Notes: generated by a model from the sequence alone, not told the origin. DNA of 64,000 bases from an uncultured Treponema sp. (GCF_945873775.1 NZ_CAMCEC010000002.1:1-64000), one strand, 5' to 3'. Positions 19,113 to 27,112 are shown, counted from the stretch's first letter. Numbers and translations are program-made.

Positions 19113-19170
19113 AATTTTCTCCATAAAATAAATTAGTTAATTATAGTAGATAAACTTATAAATGAAAGCC

Positions 19171-19914
19171 TTAGGCTCCCATTCCACCATCAACACCAAT
19201 AACCTGAGCAGTTACGTAAAGGCTCAAGTCAGAAGCAAGGAACAATGCCGCATTTGCAACATCTTCAGGCTTTCCAGCTCTCTTTAAAGGAATTCCTTCA
19301 ATCCAAGCCTTGCGGATTTCTTCTTTTACAGCATTTGTCATGTCTGTTTCAATAAATCCTGGAGCAATGCAATTTACACGAACACCGCGGCTTCCAACTT
19401 CCTTTGCAAGCGATTTTGAAAACGCAATAAGTCCGCCTTTGCTTGCAGAATAATTCACCTGGCCAGCTCCGCCATGAATTCCAACAATTGAAGCCATGTT
19501 GATTATAGAGCCTGATTTTTTGTGAATCATATCACTTGAAACAATCTGGCAAACAAGAAAAGCCGAAGTAAGATTTACGGCAAGAACTGAATCCCAGTCT
19601 TCCTTTTTCATTCTAAAGCTCAAAGTGTCGCGTGTAATTCCTGCGTTGTTTACAAGAACATCAAAACCGCCAGACTCGCCAAGCGCATTTTTTACCGCCG
19701 CTGTAAGAACTTCCGCATTTCCAGCGTCTGCATAAAATTCATGGAAAGCAGTTCCGTTTTCCGCTGCAAGTTTTTCAAGCTCAGCTTTTCCTGCGGATTC
19801 TTTTGTGCACATTCCCCAGACTTCGCATCCATTTGCAAGAAAAACTTCAACAATCTTGCGTCCGATTCCGCGTGAAGAACCAGTAACCAAAGCCTTTTTG
19901 TTTTTTAAAAGCAT
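19171..19914 (-). CDS. fabG: 3-oxoacyl-[ACP] reductase
   Basis: NADPH-dependent short-chain dehydrogenase reducing 3-oxoacyl-ACP. It shows the cofactor motif TGSSRGIGR near residue 11, NNAG, the catalytic Ser region NMASIVG, the YSASKGG Tyr/Lys pair, and the family ending VIGVDGGMGA. Length 247 aa is typical. It lies 13 nt after fabD with a GAGGAT ribosome site. Confidence 0.95.
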   Translation of the reverse strand: MLLKNKKALVTGSSRGIGRKIVEVFLANGCEVWGMCTKESAGKAELEKLAAENGTAFHEFYADAGNAEVLTAAVKNALGESGGFDVLVNNAGITRDTLSFRMKKEDWDSVLAVNLTSAFLVCQIVSSDMIHKKSGSIINMASIVGIHGGAGQVNYSASKGGLIAFSKSLAKEVGSRGVRVNCIAPGFIETDMTNAVKEEIRKAWIEGIPLKRAGKPEDVANAALFLASDLSLYVTAQVIGVDGGMGA

Positions 19915-19927
19915 ATTATCCTCATTA

Positions 19928-20884
19928 TTAAAGATTATTTACAGATTCAGCTGTGTTAACTGGCAAAACTGCAATCGAAGCGTTGTAGTCAGTGTTTCCC
20001 CAAAGTCCAGAAAGAACTTTTCCAGGTCCAACTTCAAGAGCAGCCCACTTGCCAAAACCGTCAGCTTTCATAACAGAAGCAAGGCAGTCCTCTTCGTCTG
20101 TCCAAAGGACTGGATTTGTAAGATGAAGAACTGCGGATTTTTTTGCTTCCTCGCCGGAAACACATTCTTTTCCTGTTACATTTGAAAACAGCTTGATTTT
20201 AGGATCGTTGAACTTAACATCTGCAATAGCTTTTTCAAATTCCACAGCGGCATCCTGCATCAAAGGCGAATGGAAAGGACCTGCAACCTTTAAGCGGACT
20301 GCACGGCGCGCGCCAGCTTCAGAAGCAGCTTTTTCAACAGCAGCAAGAGCATCAAAAGTTCCGCTTACAACAGTCTGCTTTACACTGTTCATGTTTGCCG
20401 CATAAGCATCTTTTATACCGGAAGCAATTTCTTTTACTTTTTCAGGAGGAAGTCCAAGAACCGCTGTCATTCCAGGCGCATGGCCTTCATTTTTCGCCGC
20501 GATTTCCTCGCATACTTTCTGCATTATAAGTCCGCGCTGGCGTACAACTTTTACAACATCTTCAAATGACAAAACTCCTGCAGCGTAAAGAGCCGGAAAT
20601 TCTCCAAGGCTGAATCCCATTGCCGCAGAAGGCTCAATATTTTTATCTTTTAAAGCAGCCATCAAAGCAAGAGAAGCCGCTGTTATGGCAATCTGGCTGT
20701 TGTCAGAACGGCTGAGTTCCGCCGCATCTGATTCCCACAAAAGTTTTGCCATATCTAAATTTACAATGGAAGAAACATCATCAATAACTTTCTTTGCCGA
20801 AGAAAAAGATTCAGCAACGTCTTTTACCATTCCTGGAGCTTGTGCGCCTTGTCCTGGAAACAAAAATGCGTATTTTTCAGCCAT
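19928..20884 (-). CDS. fabD: Malonyl-CoA:ACP transacylase
   Basis: Loads malonyl groups from CoA onto acyl carrier protein. It shows AFLFPGQGAQAPGM at the N-terminus, the nucleophile serine in GFSLGEFPAL (most homologues have GHSLGE, so the usual His before Ser is replaced by Phe) and the catalytic His in VAGPFHSPLM. Length 318 aa is normal. It is first in the fab operon, with an AGAGGT ribosome site and a TTGACA promoter upstream. No acpP or fabH lies in the window. Confidence 0.94.
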   Translation of the reverse strand: MAEKYAFLFPGQGAQAPGMVKDVAESFSSAKKVIDDVSSIVNLDMAKLLWESDAAELSRSDNSQIAITAASLALMAALKDKNIEPSAAMGFSLGEFPALYAAGVLSFEDVVKVVRQRGLIMQKVCEEIAAKNEGHAPGMTAVLGLPPEKVKEIASGIKDAYAANMNSVKQTVVSGTFDALAAVEKAASEAGARRAVRLKVAGPFHSPLMQDAAVEFEKAIADVKFNDPKIKLFSNVTGKECVSGEEAKKSAVLHLTNPVLWTDEEDCLASVMKADGFGKWAALEVGPGKVLSGLWGNTDYNASIAVLPVNTAESVNNL

Positions 20885-20911
20885 AATTACCTCTTCTATA
20901 AATTTTATTTT

Positions 20912-20939
20912 ATTATGACAAAAAAAGACAAAATGTCAA
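20912..20939 (-). promoter_or_regulatory. Promoter of the fabDGFZ operon
   Basis: Minus strand: TTGACA (20939-20934), 16-nt spacer, CATAAT (20917-20912), about 27 nt ahead of the fabD ATG. The -35 lies in a short palindrome GACATTTTGTC, a possible operator. It does not resemble the FapR or FabT sites I know. Confidence 0.55.
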
Positions 20940-20997
20940 GTATTTTCTTTTAAACGAGCCTCTGTTTTTCTGTGCAAAAATGAAATTCAGTAAAAAC

Positions 20998-21026
20998 AAA
21001 AAAAGCCCCTGCATTTAGCAAGAGCT
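20998..21026 (-). terminator. Intrinsic terminator after ptsN
   Basis: Minus strand AGCTCTTGC / GCAGGGGCT, 9 pairs with G-T wobbles, then seven T. It separates ptsN from the fab operon. Confidence 0.8.
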
Positions 21027-21048
21027 TCTATAGAATAGATAAAATAAA

Positions 21049-21495
21049 CTATTCAGTTAAAATCTTTATAACTTCCGCTTTGTCCTGAGTATTCAGAATC
21101 TGAGCGCGCTTGTCAGCAGATTTAAACAAAAGGCTAACTTCAGCAAGGAACTGAAGATGCGGACCAGTTTTGTTTACAGGCGACAATGTCATAATAAATA
21201 TACGGCAAGGCTCCTGATCCAAGCTGTCAAAATCAACAGGATTGTCTGAAACTCCAATACAAGCAACCAAGTCAGAAACTGTGTCAGTTTTTCCATGCGG
21301 AATTGCAATTCCATGCTTCATACCGGTAGACATCTTGCGCTCACGGTCAAGAACACACTCCTTTGCAACTGCTTTATCTGTTACTTTCCCGGCTTTCACG
21401 AGAATATCGAGAAGCTCGTCAATAATTTCTTCTTTTGTAGTTCCCTTTAAATGAAGGTCTACTGTGTCAGGTGTTAATACAGTTCTTAAGTCCAT
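21049..21495 (-). CDS. ptsN: PTS EIIA component, nitrogen/fructose type
   Basis: A 148-aa single-domain EIIA of the PtsN/fructose group. The phospho-accepting histidine lies in KHGIAIPHGKTD (His67) and ACIGVSDNPVDFDSLD and VNKTGPHLQFLAEVS are family blocks. As no EIIB/EIIC sugar permease is adjacent, a regulatory rather than sugar-transport role is likely. The promoter TTGACA-N17-TAAGAT ends 6 nt before the ATG and there is no ribosome site, so it is a leaderless candidate. Monocistronic. Confidence 0.88.
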   Translation of the reverse strand: MDLRTVLTPDTVDLHLKGTTKEEIIDELLDILVKAGKVTDKAVAKECVLDRERKMSTGMKHGIAIPHGKTDTVSDLVACIGVSDNPVDFDSLDQEPCRIFIMTLSPVNKTGPHLQFLAEVSLLFKSADKRAQILNTQDKAEVIKILTE

Positions 21496-21501
21496 ATTAA
21501 T

Positions 21502-21530
21502 ATCTTATGTTCACATGAAAAATTTGTCAA
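21502..21530 (-). promoter_or_regulatory. Promoter abutting the ptsN start codon
   Basis: Minus strand: TTGACA (21530-21525), 17-nt spacer, TAAGAT (21507-21502), 6 nt to the ATG at 21495. Confidence 0.75.
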
Positions 21531-21594
21531 GGTTTAAATATGCAATGTTAAAATTTTTAACAATCAGTTTGGGCAAAACCTAAATGTAAATTTT

Positions 21595-22482
21595 TCAGGA
21601 AATCTGCGCGGAATCCTTTCTAAAATCAAGAGGCGTTGTCTTGTAATATTTGTGAAAAGTTTCGCAAAAGTAGCTTGTTCCAGAAAAACCGCATTCATAG
21701 GCAATTTCAGTAATCGGAATGTCAGTCTTGCAAAGAAGCTCTGTGCTGATTTTTAGCCTGTATTTTATAAGATAAATTATCGGAGATTCCTTTAAATACT
21801 GGCTGAAAATTGAAGAGCATTTGCTTTTGCAGCAGAATCCGGCGGAAGCAATGTCTTCAAGTGAAATTTTCTTCTTATAATTATCCTGAATAAAAACTAT
21901 CATCAGCTTTAAAGCGTTAAGTCCCGCTGAATTTTGTGCCGAACTTTCAGATTTTATGTCCACGTTAGAATAGACAAGCTCGAATATGCTGAAAAAATTC
22001 CGCTGCGTTACAAACTGCCAAGTCTTTGTGTCTTTTTTTAAATGAATTTCTTTTAGAAGTTTTATAATTTTATTTTGCCACTGGATTTTCCGGCTCAATT
22101 TTATAAATGGATAATTTGCATTGTACGTAAACGGCTTTACAAATTTTTCATCAAAATCCTTATTGGAGCAAAGCAACGAAGGATTAAGCAAAATGCAGAT
22201 AAATTCGCAGTCTTTGCGGTCTGCTGAAAATCCGTAGTGAACTTGCCGGCTGTTTACAAAGATTGCGTCTCCCGCTTCAATTTCAATTAAGTTTCCATTT
22301 ACGTTGTAAGTTTCAAGGCCTTCAAGAACAACTATAAATTCCCAGTCCTCATGCCAGTGAGTGCAGCCTTTTAAATCAGGATAGCAAGATAAAAATCCGC
22401 TTGTAATATACGCAGGAAAAGCCGGATCGTTGTACGCAACATTTTCTGACAAATCCACATTGAAAGTTGAATAACGCTTCAA
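21595..22482 (-). CDS. AraC-family transcriptional regulator with N-terminal cupin
   Basis: A 295-aa regulator. The N-terminal half is a cupin-like sensory domain (GCTHWHEDWEFIVVLEG, EAGDAIFVNSRQVHYGF), the C-terminal 100 residues form a double helix-turn-helix (YKKKISLEDIASAGFCCKSKCSSIF, PITEIAYECGFSGTSYFCETFHKYYKTTPLDFR). The start is a TTG preceded by AAGAGG at 6 nt. It is divergent from the GH3 glucosidase, 147 nt apart, so it most likely controls that gene in response to a sugar; this is inference from context. Confidence 0.88.
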   Translation of the reverse strand: MKRYSTFNVDLSENVAYNDPAFPAYITSGFLSCYPDLKGCTHWHEDWEFIVVLEGLETYNVNGNLIEIEAGDAIFVNSRQVHYGFSADRKDCEFICILLNPSLLCSNKDFDEKFVKPFTYNANYPFIKLSRKIQWQNKIIKLLKEIHLKKDTKTWQFVTQRNFFSIFELVYSNVDIKSESSAQNSAGLNALKLMIVFIQDNYKKKISLEDIASAGFCCKSKCSSIFSQYLKESPIIYLIKYRLKISTELLCKTDIPITEIAYECGFSGTSYFCETFHKYYKTTPLDFRKDSAQIS

Positions 22483-22629
22483 AAACTGCCTCTTAAAAAA
22501 AAATGGAAGATTGTTATATTAATTTAGCATATAGTTAAAGATTTTGAAAGCAACCAGTGGTAATATTGATAAAAAACAGGTGTTGTTTTTATAGCATTTT
22601 TTTACTTAAAAATTATTACGGGGGATTTT

Positions 22630-25401
22630 ATGACATTTGCAGAAAAAATTCTTGAAGCCGCACAGGAAGGAATCGTACTTCTTAGGAACAATGGAAATAC
22701 GCTTCCGCTTGAAGAAAATGAAACTGTTTCTATTTTTGGAAGATGCCAGTTTGATTTTTACAAATGCGGAATGGGTTCTGGAGGTTCAGTACGCGCGCCT
22801 TATTCCACAAATTTAACAGACAACATTCCAATGGCGAACAAGGAGCTTGCAGAAATTTACAGAAACTGGATAAAAGAAAATCCGTTTGACAATGGCGGAG
22901 GCGGCTGGGCAATGGAACCTTATTTTCAAAAGGAATTTCCTGTTTCAGCGGAACTTGCAAAAAATGCCGCAAAAGTTTCAAAAAAAGCAGTTTTTGTTGT
23001 AGGAAGAAATGCCGGCGAAGACAAAGACTTCACAAAAGAAAAAGGCTGCTGGTTTTTAACTGACGAAGAACGCAACGCAATAAAAGAAATTTGCGCTGCA
23101 TTTGAAAGCGTTATAATTGTTTTCAATTCATGCGGAATAATCGACACAGCTTGGATTGACGATGAAGAATTTTCTGGAAAAATAAAATCCGTAGTTTATG
23201 CTTGGCAAGGCGGTCAAGAATCTGGAAGAGCCTGCGCAAACATTCTGTGCGGAAAATCAGTTCCATGCGGAAAACTCACAGACACAATCGCAAAATCAAT
23301 AGACGACTATCCTTCCACAAAAAATTTCGCAACGCCAAATGAATCTTTTTATATGGAAGATATTTATGTCGGCTACAGATATTTTTCAACATTCGCAAAA
23401 GAAAAAATTTTGTTTCCATTTGGATTCGGACTTTCCTACACAGAATTTAAAACTGAATTTGTTTCTTCTTCTGTGGACGGAAAAAATGTAAACGTAAAAG
23501 TCCGCGTAGAAAACATTGGAAAAAAATTCAGCGGGAAAGAAATTGTCCAGCTTTACATTCAAGCTCCGCAAGGAAAACTCGGAAAGCCTTCAAAAGTTCT
23601 TGTCGCATTCAAAAAATCAAATTTGCTAAAACCGGGACAGTCAGAAGAGCTTGAGCTTTCGTTCAATTTGGAATCCACAGCTTCTTATGACGACTCTGGA
23701 ATTTCTGGATTTGAATTTTCATTTGTTCTTGAAGAAGGAAAATATTTTGTGTTCTTGGGAACTGATTCTGAAAGCGCAAAAAAAATTCCTGTGGGAAGCA
23801 GCGATTTTATTTCAGTTGAAAAAACTTACGCCACAGAAAAACTTTGCCAGGCTCTTCCTCCAAGAAAAGCTTTTTCAAGAATCAAGCCAGCGCAATTAAA
23901 ATCGGACGGAAATTATTCAATTCAAGAAGAAAATGTTCCGCTCGAATCATTCAGCCTTGAACAGCGCATAAAAGAAAATCTTCCAAAAGAACTTCCGTTC
24001 ACGGGAAACAAAGGAATAAAATTTCAAGACGTAAAGAAAAATCCTGAGCTGCTTGAAAAATTTGTTGCGCAGCTGAACAATGAAGAGCTTGCAACTCTTG
24101 TGCGCGGAGAAGGGATGATGAGCCGCAAAGCGACAATGGGAATCGCATCAGTTTTCGGGGGCGTAAGCGAATCTCTTTATGACTACGGAATTCCTGTTGC
24201 AGGATGCGCGGACGGACCTTCTGGCATAAGACTTGACACAGGAAAAGAAGCTTCTCTTATGCCGATAGGAACTTTGCTAGCTTGCACTTGGAATCCGCCT
24301 CTTGTTCAGGAGCTTTTTGAATTTGAAAGCCAAGAGCTAATGCAAAATCAAATTGACACAGTTCTTGGGCCTGGAATAAACATTCACAGAAATCCGCTCA
24401 ACGGAAGAAACTTTGAATATTTTTCCGAAGATCCGCTTTTAACTTCCGAAATGACGCTTGCAATTTTAAAAGGTGTTTCAAAAGAAGGACCGTTTGCAAC
24501 AATAAAACATTTTGCCGCGAACAGCCAGGAAACGCAAAGACGCGAGCACGACTCAATAGTTTCAGAACGCGCGTTACGAGAAATTTATCTCAAGCCGTTT
24601 GAAGCCGCCGTAAAACGTGGAAATGCCCAGTCAATTATGACAAGCTACAATCAAATCAACGGACATTTTGCGGCAAGCAACTATGATTTAAATTCAACAA
24701 TTCTCCGCAAAAACTGGAAATACACAGGCATTGTTATGACCGACTGGTGGGCAAGAATAAACGACTGCGTAAAAGGCGGAAAAGGAGAAATTGAACTTAC
24801 AGCTTCGATGGTCCGCGCGCGAAACGACATCTACATGATTGTAAACAACGACACTGCGGAAAAAGACGGAAACAACGACAATATAAAGTCAAGCTTAAAA
24901 AACGGCGAGCTCACAACTGCGGAACTTCAAGTTTGCGCAATGGACATTATAAAATTCCTTGCAAAAACTCTTGTCGCTGAACGCAAGCTTCGTCCGTTAA
25001 ACAATATTCCAGTCTTGGCTCCAAAAGCTGAAAATCAGAACGCAAAAAATCCAGCGCAGGAAAATTTCAGATTTCTTTGCAACGGGGAAACAAAAAGGAT
25101 TTTCTTTGCGCCAGAAAATGGAGTTTACAATGTGCTTGGAGTTTATTCAAAGCCAGCAGAAGTGGACAAAGTTTCGCAGTCTGTATGCAATGTGCTTATC
25201 GATGAAAAACCAACATTCGCATTTGAATGTCGTTCCACAGAAGGAAAAGAAACAGGCGCTGTAATCGGGCAGGTTCAGCTTGAAAAAGGCAACTATGAAA
25301 TTTCGCTTGAGCATACAAAGCCCGGAATCGAAATAAAATTCGTTGCATTGTCAAGAGATGTTTCTGTTTCATCTGGAATCGATTATTTAAAATCTGAGTA
25401 A
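22630..25401 (+). CDS. GH3 beta-glucosidase with permuted domain order
   Basis: A 923-aa glycoside hydrolase family 3 enzyme, probably cytoplasmic (no signal peptide). The domain order is reversed compared with most GH3: the C-terminal alpha/beta sandwich comes first (EGIVLLRNNGNTLPL..., residues 1-300), then a fibronectin-III-like domain (about 305-400), and then the catalytic barrel (about 465-790) with KHFAANSQETQRREHDS, TSYNQINGHFAASNYDL and the nucleophile Asp705 in VMTDWWARIND. A C-terminal beta domain follows. This order is known from a rumen GH3 subgroup (Ruminococcus albus, Butyrivibrio). Likely acts on beta-glucosides; the exact substrate is open. Controlled perhaps by the divergent AraC regulator. 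Confidence 0.9.
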   Translation: MTFAEKILEAAQEGIVLLRNNGNTLPLEENETVSIFGRCQFDFYKCGMGSGGSVRAPYSTNLTDNIPMANKELAEIYRNWIKENPFDNGGGGWAMEPYFQKEFPVSAELAKNAAKVSKKAVFVVGRNAGEDKDFTKEKGCWFLTDEERNAIKEICAAFESVIIVFNSCGIIDTAWIDDEEFSGKIKSVVYAWQGGQESGRACANILCGKSVPCGKLTDTIAKSIDDYPSTKNFATPNESFYMEDIYVGYRYFSTFAKEKILFPFGFGLSYTEFKTEFVSSSVDGKNVNVKVRVENIGKKFSGKEIVQLYIQAPQGKLGKPSKVLVAFKKSNLLKPGQSEELELSFNLESTASYDDSGISGFEFSFVLEEGKYFVFLGTDSESAKKIPVGSSDFISVEKTYATEKLCQALPPRKAFSRIKPAQLKSDGNYSIQEENVPLESFSLEQRIKENLPKELPFTGNKGIKFQDVKKNPELLEKFVAQLNNEELATLVRGEGMMSRKATMGIASVFGGVSESLYDYGIPVAGCADGPSGIRLDTGKEASLMPIGTLLACTWNPPLVQELFEFESQELMQNQIDTVLGPGINIHRNPLNGRNFEYFSEDPLLTSEMTLAILKGVSKEGPFATIKHFAANSQETQRREHDSIVSERALREIYLKPFEAAVKRGNAQSIMTSYNQINGHFAASNYDLNSTILRKNWKYTGIVMTDWWARINDCVKGGKGEIELTASMVRARNDIYMIVNNDTAEKDGNNDNIKSSLKNGELTTAELQVCAMDIIKFLAKTLVAERKLRPLNNIPVLAPKAENQNAKNPAQENFRFLCNGETKRIFFAPENGVYNVLGVYSKPAEVDKVSQSVCNVLIDEKPTFAFECRSTEGKETGAVIGQVQLEKGNYEISLEHTKPGIEIKFVALSRDVSVSSGIDYLKSE

Positions 25402-25404
25402 AAA

Positions 25405-25476
25405 AATGCCGCAGTGGAAGTTTCAAAATATGCCACTATTTGAAAAACCCACTCATCACAATTTCCATTGCGGCTT
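25405..25476 (+). other. Structured intergenic hairpin after the GH3 gene
   Basis: GCCGCAGTGGAA near 25409 pairs with TTCCATTGCGGC near 25463 (one G-T pair), enclosing a second hairpin TTTCAAA / TTTGAAA. T-runs follow some 20 nt later. It may end or stabilise the GH3 transcript. Confidence 0.5.
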
Positions 25477-25477
25477 C

Positions 25478-25506
25478 TTGTATATAACTTTTTTTTTTAT
25501 TAAAAT
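25478..25506 (+). promoter_or_regulatory. Promoter next to the ACT-domain gene
   Basis: TTGTAT (25478-25483), 17-nt spacer, TAAAAT (25501-25506), 9 nt to the ATG at 25516. No ribosome site. Confidence 0.55.
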
Positions 25507-25515
25507 AATTTCATT

Positions 25516-25785
25516 ATGAAAGCTATAGTTACTGTTGTTGGCGCAGATAAAGTCGGTATAATTGCAAAAGTTTCAGCGTATCTTGCAAAGCATTCTATAA
25601 ACATTGCGGATATTTCTCAGACAATTTTAAGCGGAAATTTCGTCATGATGATGATGGTTGATTTTGACAATTCAGACATTGGAATTGACACTGCAAGAAA
25701 AGAACTTGTTGAAGAGCTGGGAACACTTGGCGTTGAAGTCAACATAATGAACGAGAAAGTTTTTTCTGAAATGCACAGAATTTAA
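25516..25785 (+). CDS. UPF0237 ACT-domain protein
   Basis: An 89-aa stand-alone ACT domain (MKAIVTVVGADKVGIIAKVSAYLAKHSIN as the start of the fold, positions 1-29) of the UPF0237 family; ACT domains bind amino acids or similar small ligands. In many bacteria this gene is followed by a DUF711/UPF0210 partner, which is absent here: the next gene is on the other strand. Function is unknown. The promoter ends 9 nt before the ATG and no ribosome site is seen. Confidence 0.88.
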   Translation: MKAIVTVVGADKVGIIAKVSAYLAKHSINIADISQTILSGNFVMMMMVDFDNSDIGIDTARKELVEELGTLGVEVNIMNEKVFSEMHRI

Positions 25786-25787
25786 AA

Positions 25788-25822
25788 ATAAAAAACTCCA
25801 GTCTGAAACTCAGAATGGAGTT
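25788..25822 (-). terminator. Intrinsic terminator, flavodoxin operon
   Basis: Minus strand AACTCCATTCTGA / TCAGACTGGAGTT followed by TTTTATTTTT. It lies beyond the flavodoxin stop at 25934, opposite the end of the ACT gene. Confidence 0.65.
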
Positions 25823-25873
25823 AAAACCAAACACACACACTTTTAAACCAACTCGAGGAATTAGTTTAAACCT

Positions 25874-25935
25874 GTGCCTGTTGCTGGCACTTTTTATAAG
25901 ACTGCAATGCAAATGCAAAGCAGTCTATTTTTTTT
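25874..25935 (+). terminator. Tandem + strand terminator hairpins after the ACT gene
   Basis: GTGCC / GGCAC with T5 at 25874-25895 and AGACTGC / GCAGTCT with ATTTTTTTT at 25899-25935. Both are oriented to end transcription from the ACT-domain gene before it runs into the flavodoxin gene. Confidence 0.65.
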
Positions 25936-26350
25936 ATGCAGTTTCGCCAAGAGACTTGCATTCAGCAAGAGCAGCTTCATCTGGAGCAAGCTGAGCTTTT
26001 AAGCCTTCGCCATTTACAACAGTTGCGCCAGCTGCCGAAAGACGTTCAACCCAAGTTCTAAGCCACTGTCCATCGCCCCAGTCATAAGAGCCGAATACAG
26101 CAACTTTTTTTCCGCTCAAGCCGCCTTCAAGATTTGTGAAAAATTCTTCCATCGAATCTTCAAGAACTTCATCTCCCATCGCAGGGCTTCCGAGTATAAT
26201 AACATCGCAAGCAAGAACATCCGAAACATTTGCTTCACTTGCAGTTGACATCAAGAGTTCCGCGCCGCAAGATTTTACACCTTCAGCTACAGCGTTTGCC
26301 ATTGCCTCTGTGTTTCCAGTTGTGCTTGCATAGATTACAGCTTTCTTCAT
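25934..26350 (-). CDS. Flavodoxin
   Basis: A 138-aa short-chain flavodoxin carrying FMN in electron transfer. The phosphate-binding loop is YASTTGNTEAMANAVAEG near residue 8; ILGSPAMGDEV and FGSYDWGDGQWLRTW are the isoalloxazine-contacting regions. Flavodoxins commonly replace ferredoxin under iron limitation. It lies 7 nt after a DUF3793 gene with a GAGGT ribosome site, so the two form an operon behind the structured leader and operator at 26936-27061. Confidence 0.93.
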   Translation of the reverse strand: MKKAVIYASTTGNTEAMANAVAEGVKSCGAELLMSTASEANVSDVLACDVIILGSPAMGDEVLEDSMEEFFTNLEGGLSGKKVAVFGSYDWGDGQWLRTWVERLSAAGATVVNGEGLKAQLAPDEAALAECKSLGETA

Positions 26351-26357
26351 ATTTACC

Positions 26358-26927
26358 TCACATAAAATTTATTGTTTTGCAAATTGCTTCAAAATTATTT
26401 CCAGCTTCTAAAAGGCTTGAACACAAAGCAGAGCATTTTTTGTAAAGCTCCATTTTTTTTACAGCTTCCGCGACATTTCCGTAGACCGCCCAAGCCCCGG
26501 AAAATTTTGTTTTTGTTCCGGAATATTTTTCGTATCCAACAACATCTTCCAAAGGATAACCAAGAAAAACTCCAATCTCATGCGGAAAAATTTCGCAATA
26601 AGAAAGGCGATTCAAAAGCTCATTCAGAACATTTGAAATCCCCTTGTCTGTAAAATAGCCTTTTAAATTCAAGTACGACAAAACTTCAGGCTTTGAAAGA
26701 ATTTCCTGAACAAGTTTTTCATCATAAATGAAAAGCAAAAAAAGATTCTCTCCCCTTCTTGCAATTTTTATTTTTTTCTGGCTGCCCTCAAGGATTTTAT
26801 TCCACAGAAGGATTTTTTTGTATTCACAAAACAGCACTTTTTTTGAAACAGAAACAAGACTTGAAGGCTTTGCTCCGCATAAAGTCGGCGCCCCCAAGTG
26901 AATTACTGTCTGCTCAAAAGTTTTCAT
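26358..26927 (-). CDS. DUF3793 family protein
   Basis: A 189-aa protein of unknown function matching the DUF3793 family by its blocks HLGAPTLCGAKPSSL, LNRLSYCEIFPHEIGVFLGYPLEDV and the KMELYKKC near the C-terminus. The family occurs in anaerobes and often sits next to flavodoxin, as here, suggesting a role in iron- or redox-linked metabolism; this is inference. The ribosome site GAGG comes directly after the U-tract of the leader hairpin. Confidence 0.85.
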   Translation of the reverse strand: MKTFEQTVIHLGAPTLCGAKPSSLVSVSKKVLFCEYKKILLWNKILEGSQKKIKIARRGENLFLLFIYDEKLVQEILSKPEVLSYLNLKGYFTDKGISNVLNELLNRLSYCEIFPHEIGVFLGYPLEDVVGYEKYSGTKTKFSGAWAVYGNVAEAVKKMELYKKCSALCSSLLEAGNNFEAICKTINFM

Positions 26928-26935
26928 ACAACCTC

Positions 26936-27020
26936 AAAAAAAATGCGGGCATATCACATCAGTGGCTGTGTAAGGAGATGTAAACTTAGGATTAAGAACC
27001 GCAAGTTTATATGCCCGCTA
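26936..27020 (-). ncRNA. Candidate structured leader (riboswitch/attenuator) of DUF3793-flavodoxin
   Basis: Within the 5' UTR, on the minus strand, a perfect 10-bp stem P1 (GCGGGCATAT at 27018-27009 with ATATGCCCGC at 26954-26945) encloses two hairpins: P2 AAACTT / AAGTTT (loop 15 nt) and P3 ACATC / GATGT (loop 16 nt). The loops contain GGTT and AGCC, which could pair. P1 is followed by A and eight T (26943-26936), then the GAGG ribosome site. A three-way junction closed by a stem that ends in a U-tract looks like a ligand-controlled terminator. I could not match it to a riboswitch class I know. Confidence 0.5.
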
Positions 27021-27033
27021 GTAATAAATATAA

Positions 27034-27061
27034 GTTAGACTAAACTAACTTACAAAAGTTA
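27034..27061 (-). promoter_or_regulatory. Overlapping palindromes at the DUF3793 transcription start (possible metalloregulator operator)
   Basis: GTTAGACTAAACTAAC (27034-27049) is an imperfect palindrome and TAACTT-ACAA-AAGTTA (27046-27061) a perfect one. They lie just downstream of the -10. The TTAG...CTAA half-sites recall DtxR/IdeR-type operators; this is a resemblance, not a match. Confidence 0.45.
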
Positions 27062-27089
27062 GCATATAGTAACTAAAAAAGATTGTCAA
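27061..27089 (-). promoter_or_regulatory. Promoter of the DUF3793-flavodoxin operon
   Basis: Minus strand: TTGACA (27089-27084), 17-nt spacer, TATGCT (27066-27061). The predicted 5' UTR is about 125 nt, long enough to hold the structured leader. Confidence 0.65.
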
Positions 27090-27112
27090 TCATTCTGGGA
27101 AAAATTTTAAAC

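Noticed and set aside
26936-27020. Cobalamin riboswitch, because the leader contains GCCACTG
   Set aside because: The essential B12-box sequence AGCCAGG...CCTGCC and the required length are missing; the three-way junction is much smaller.
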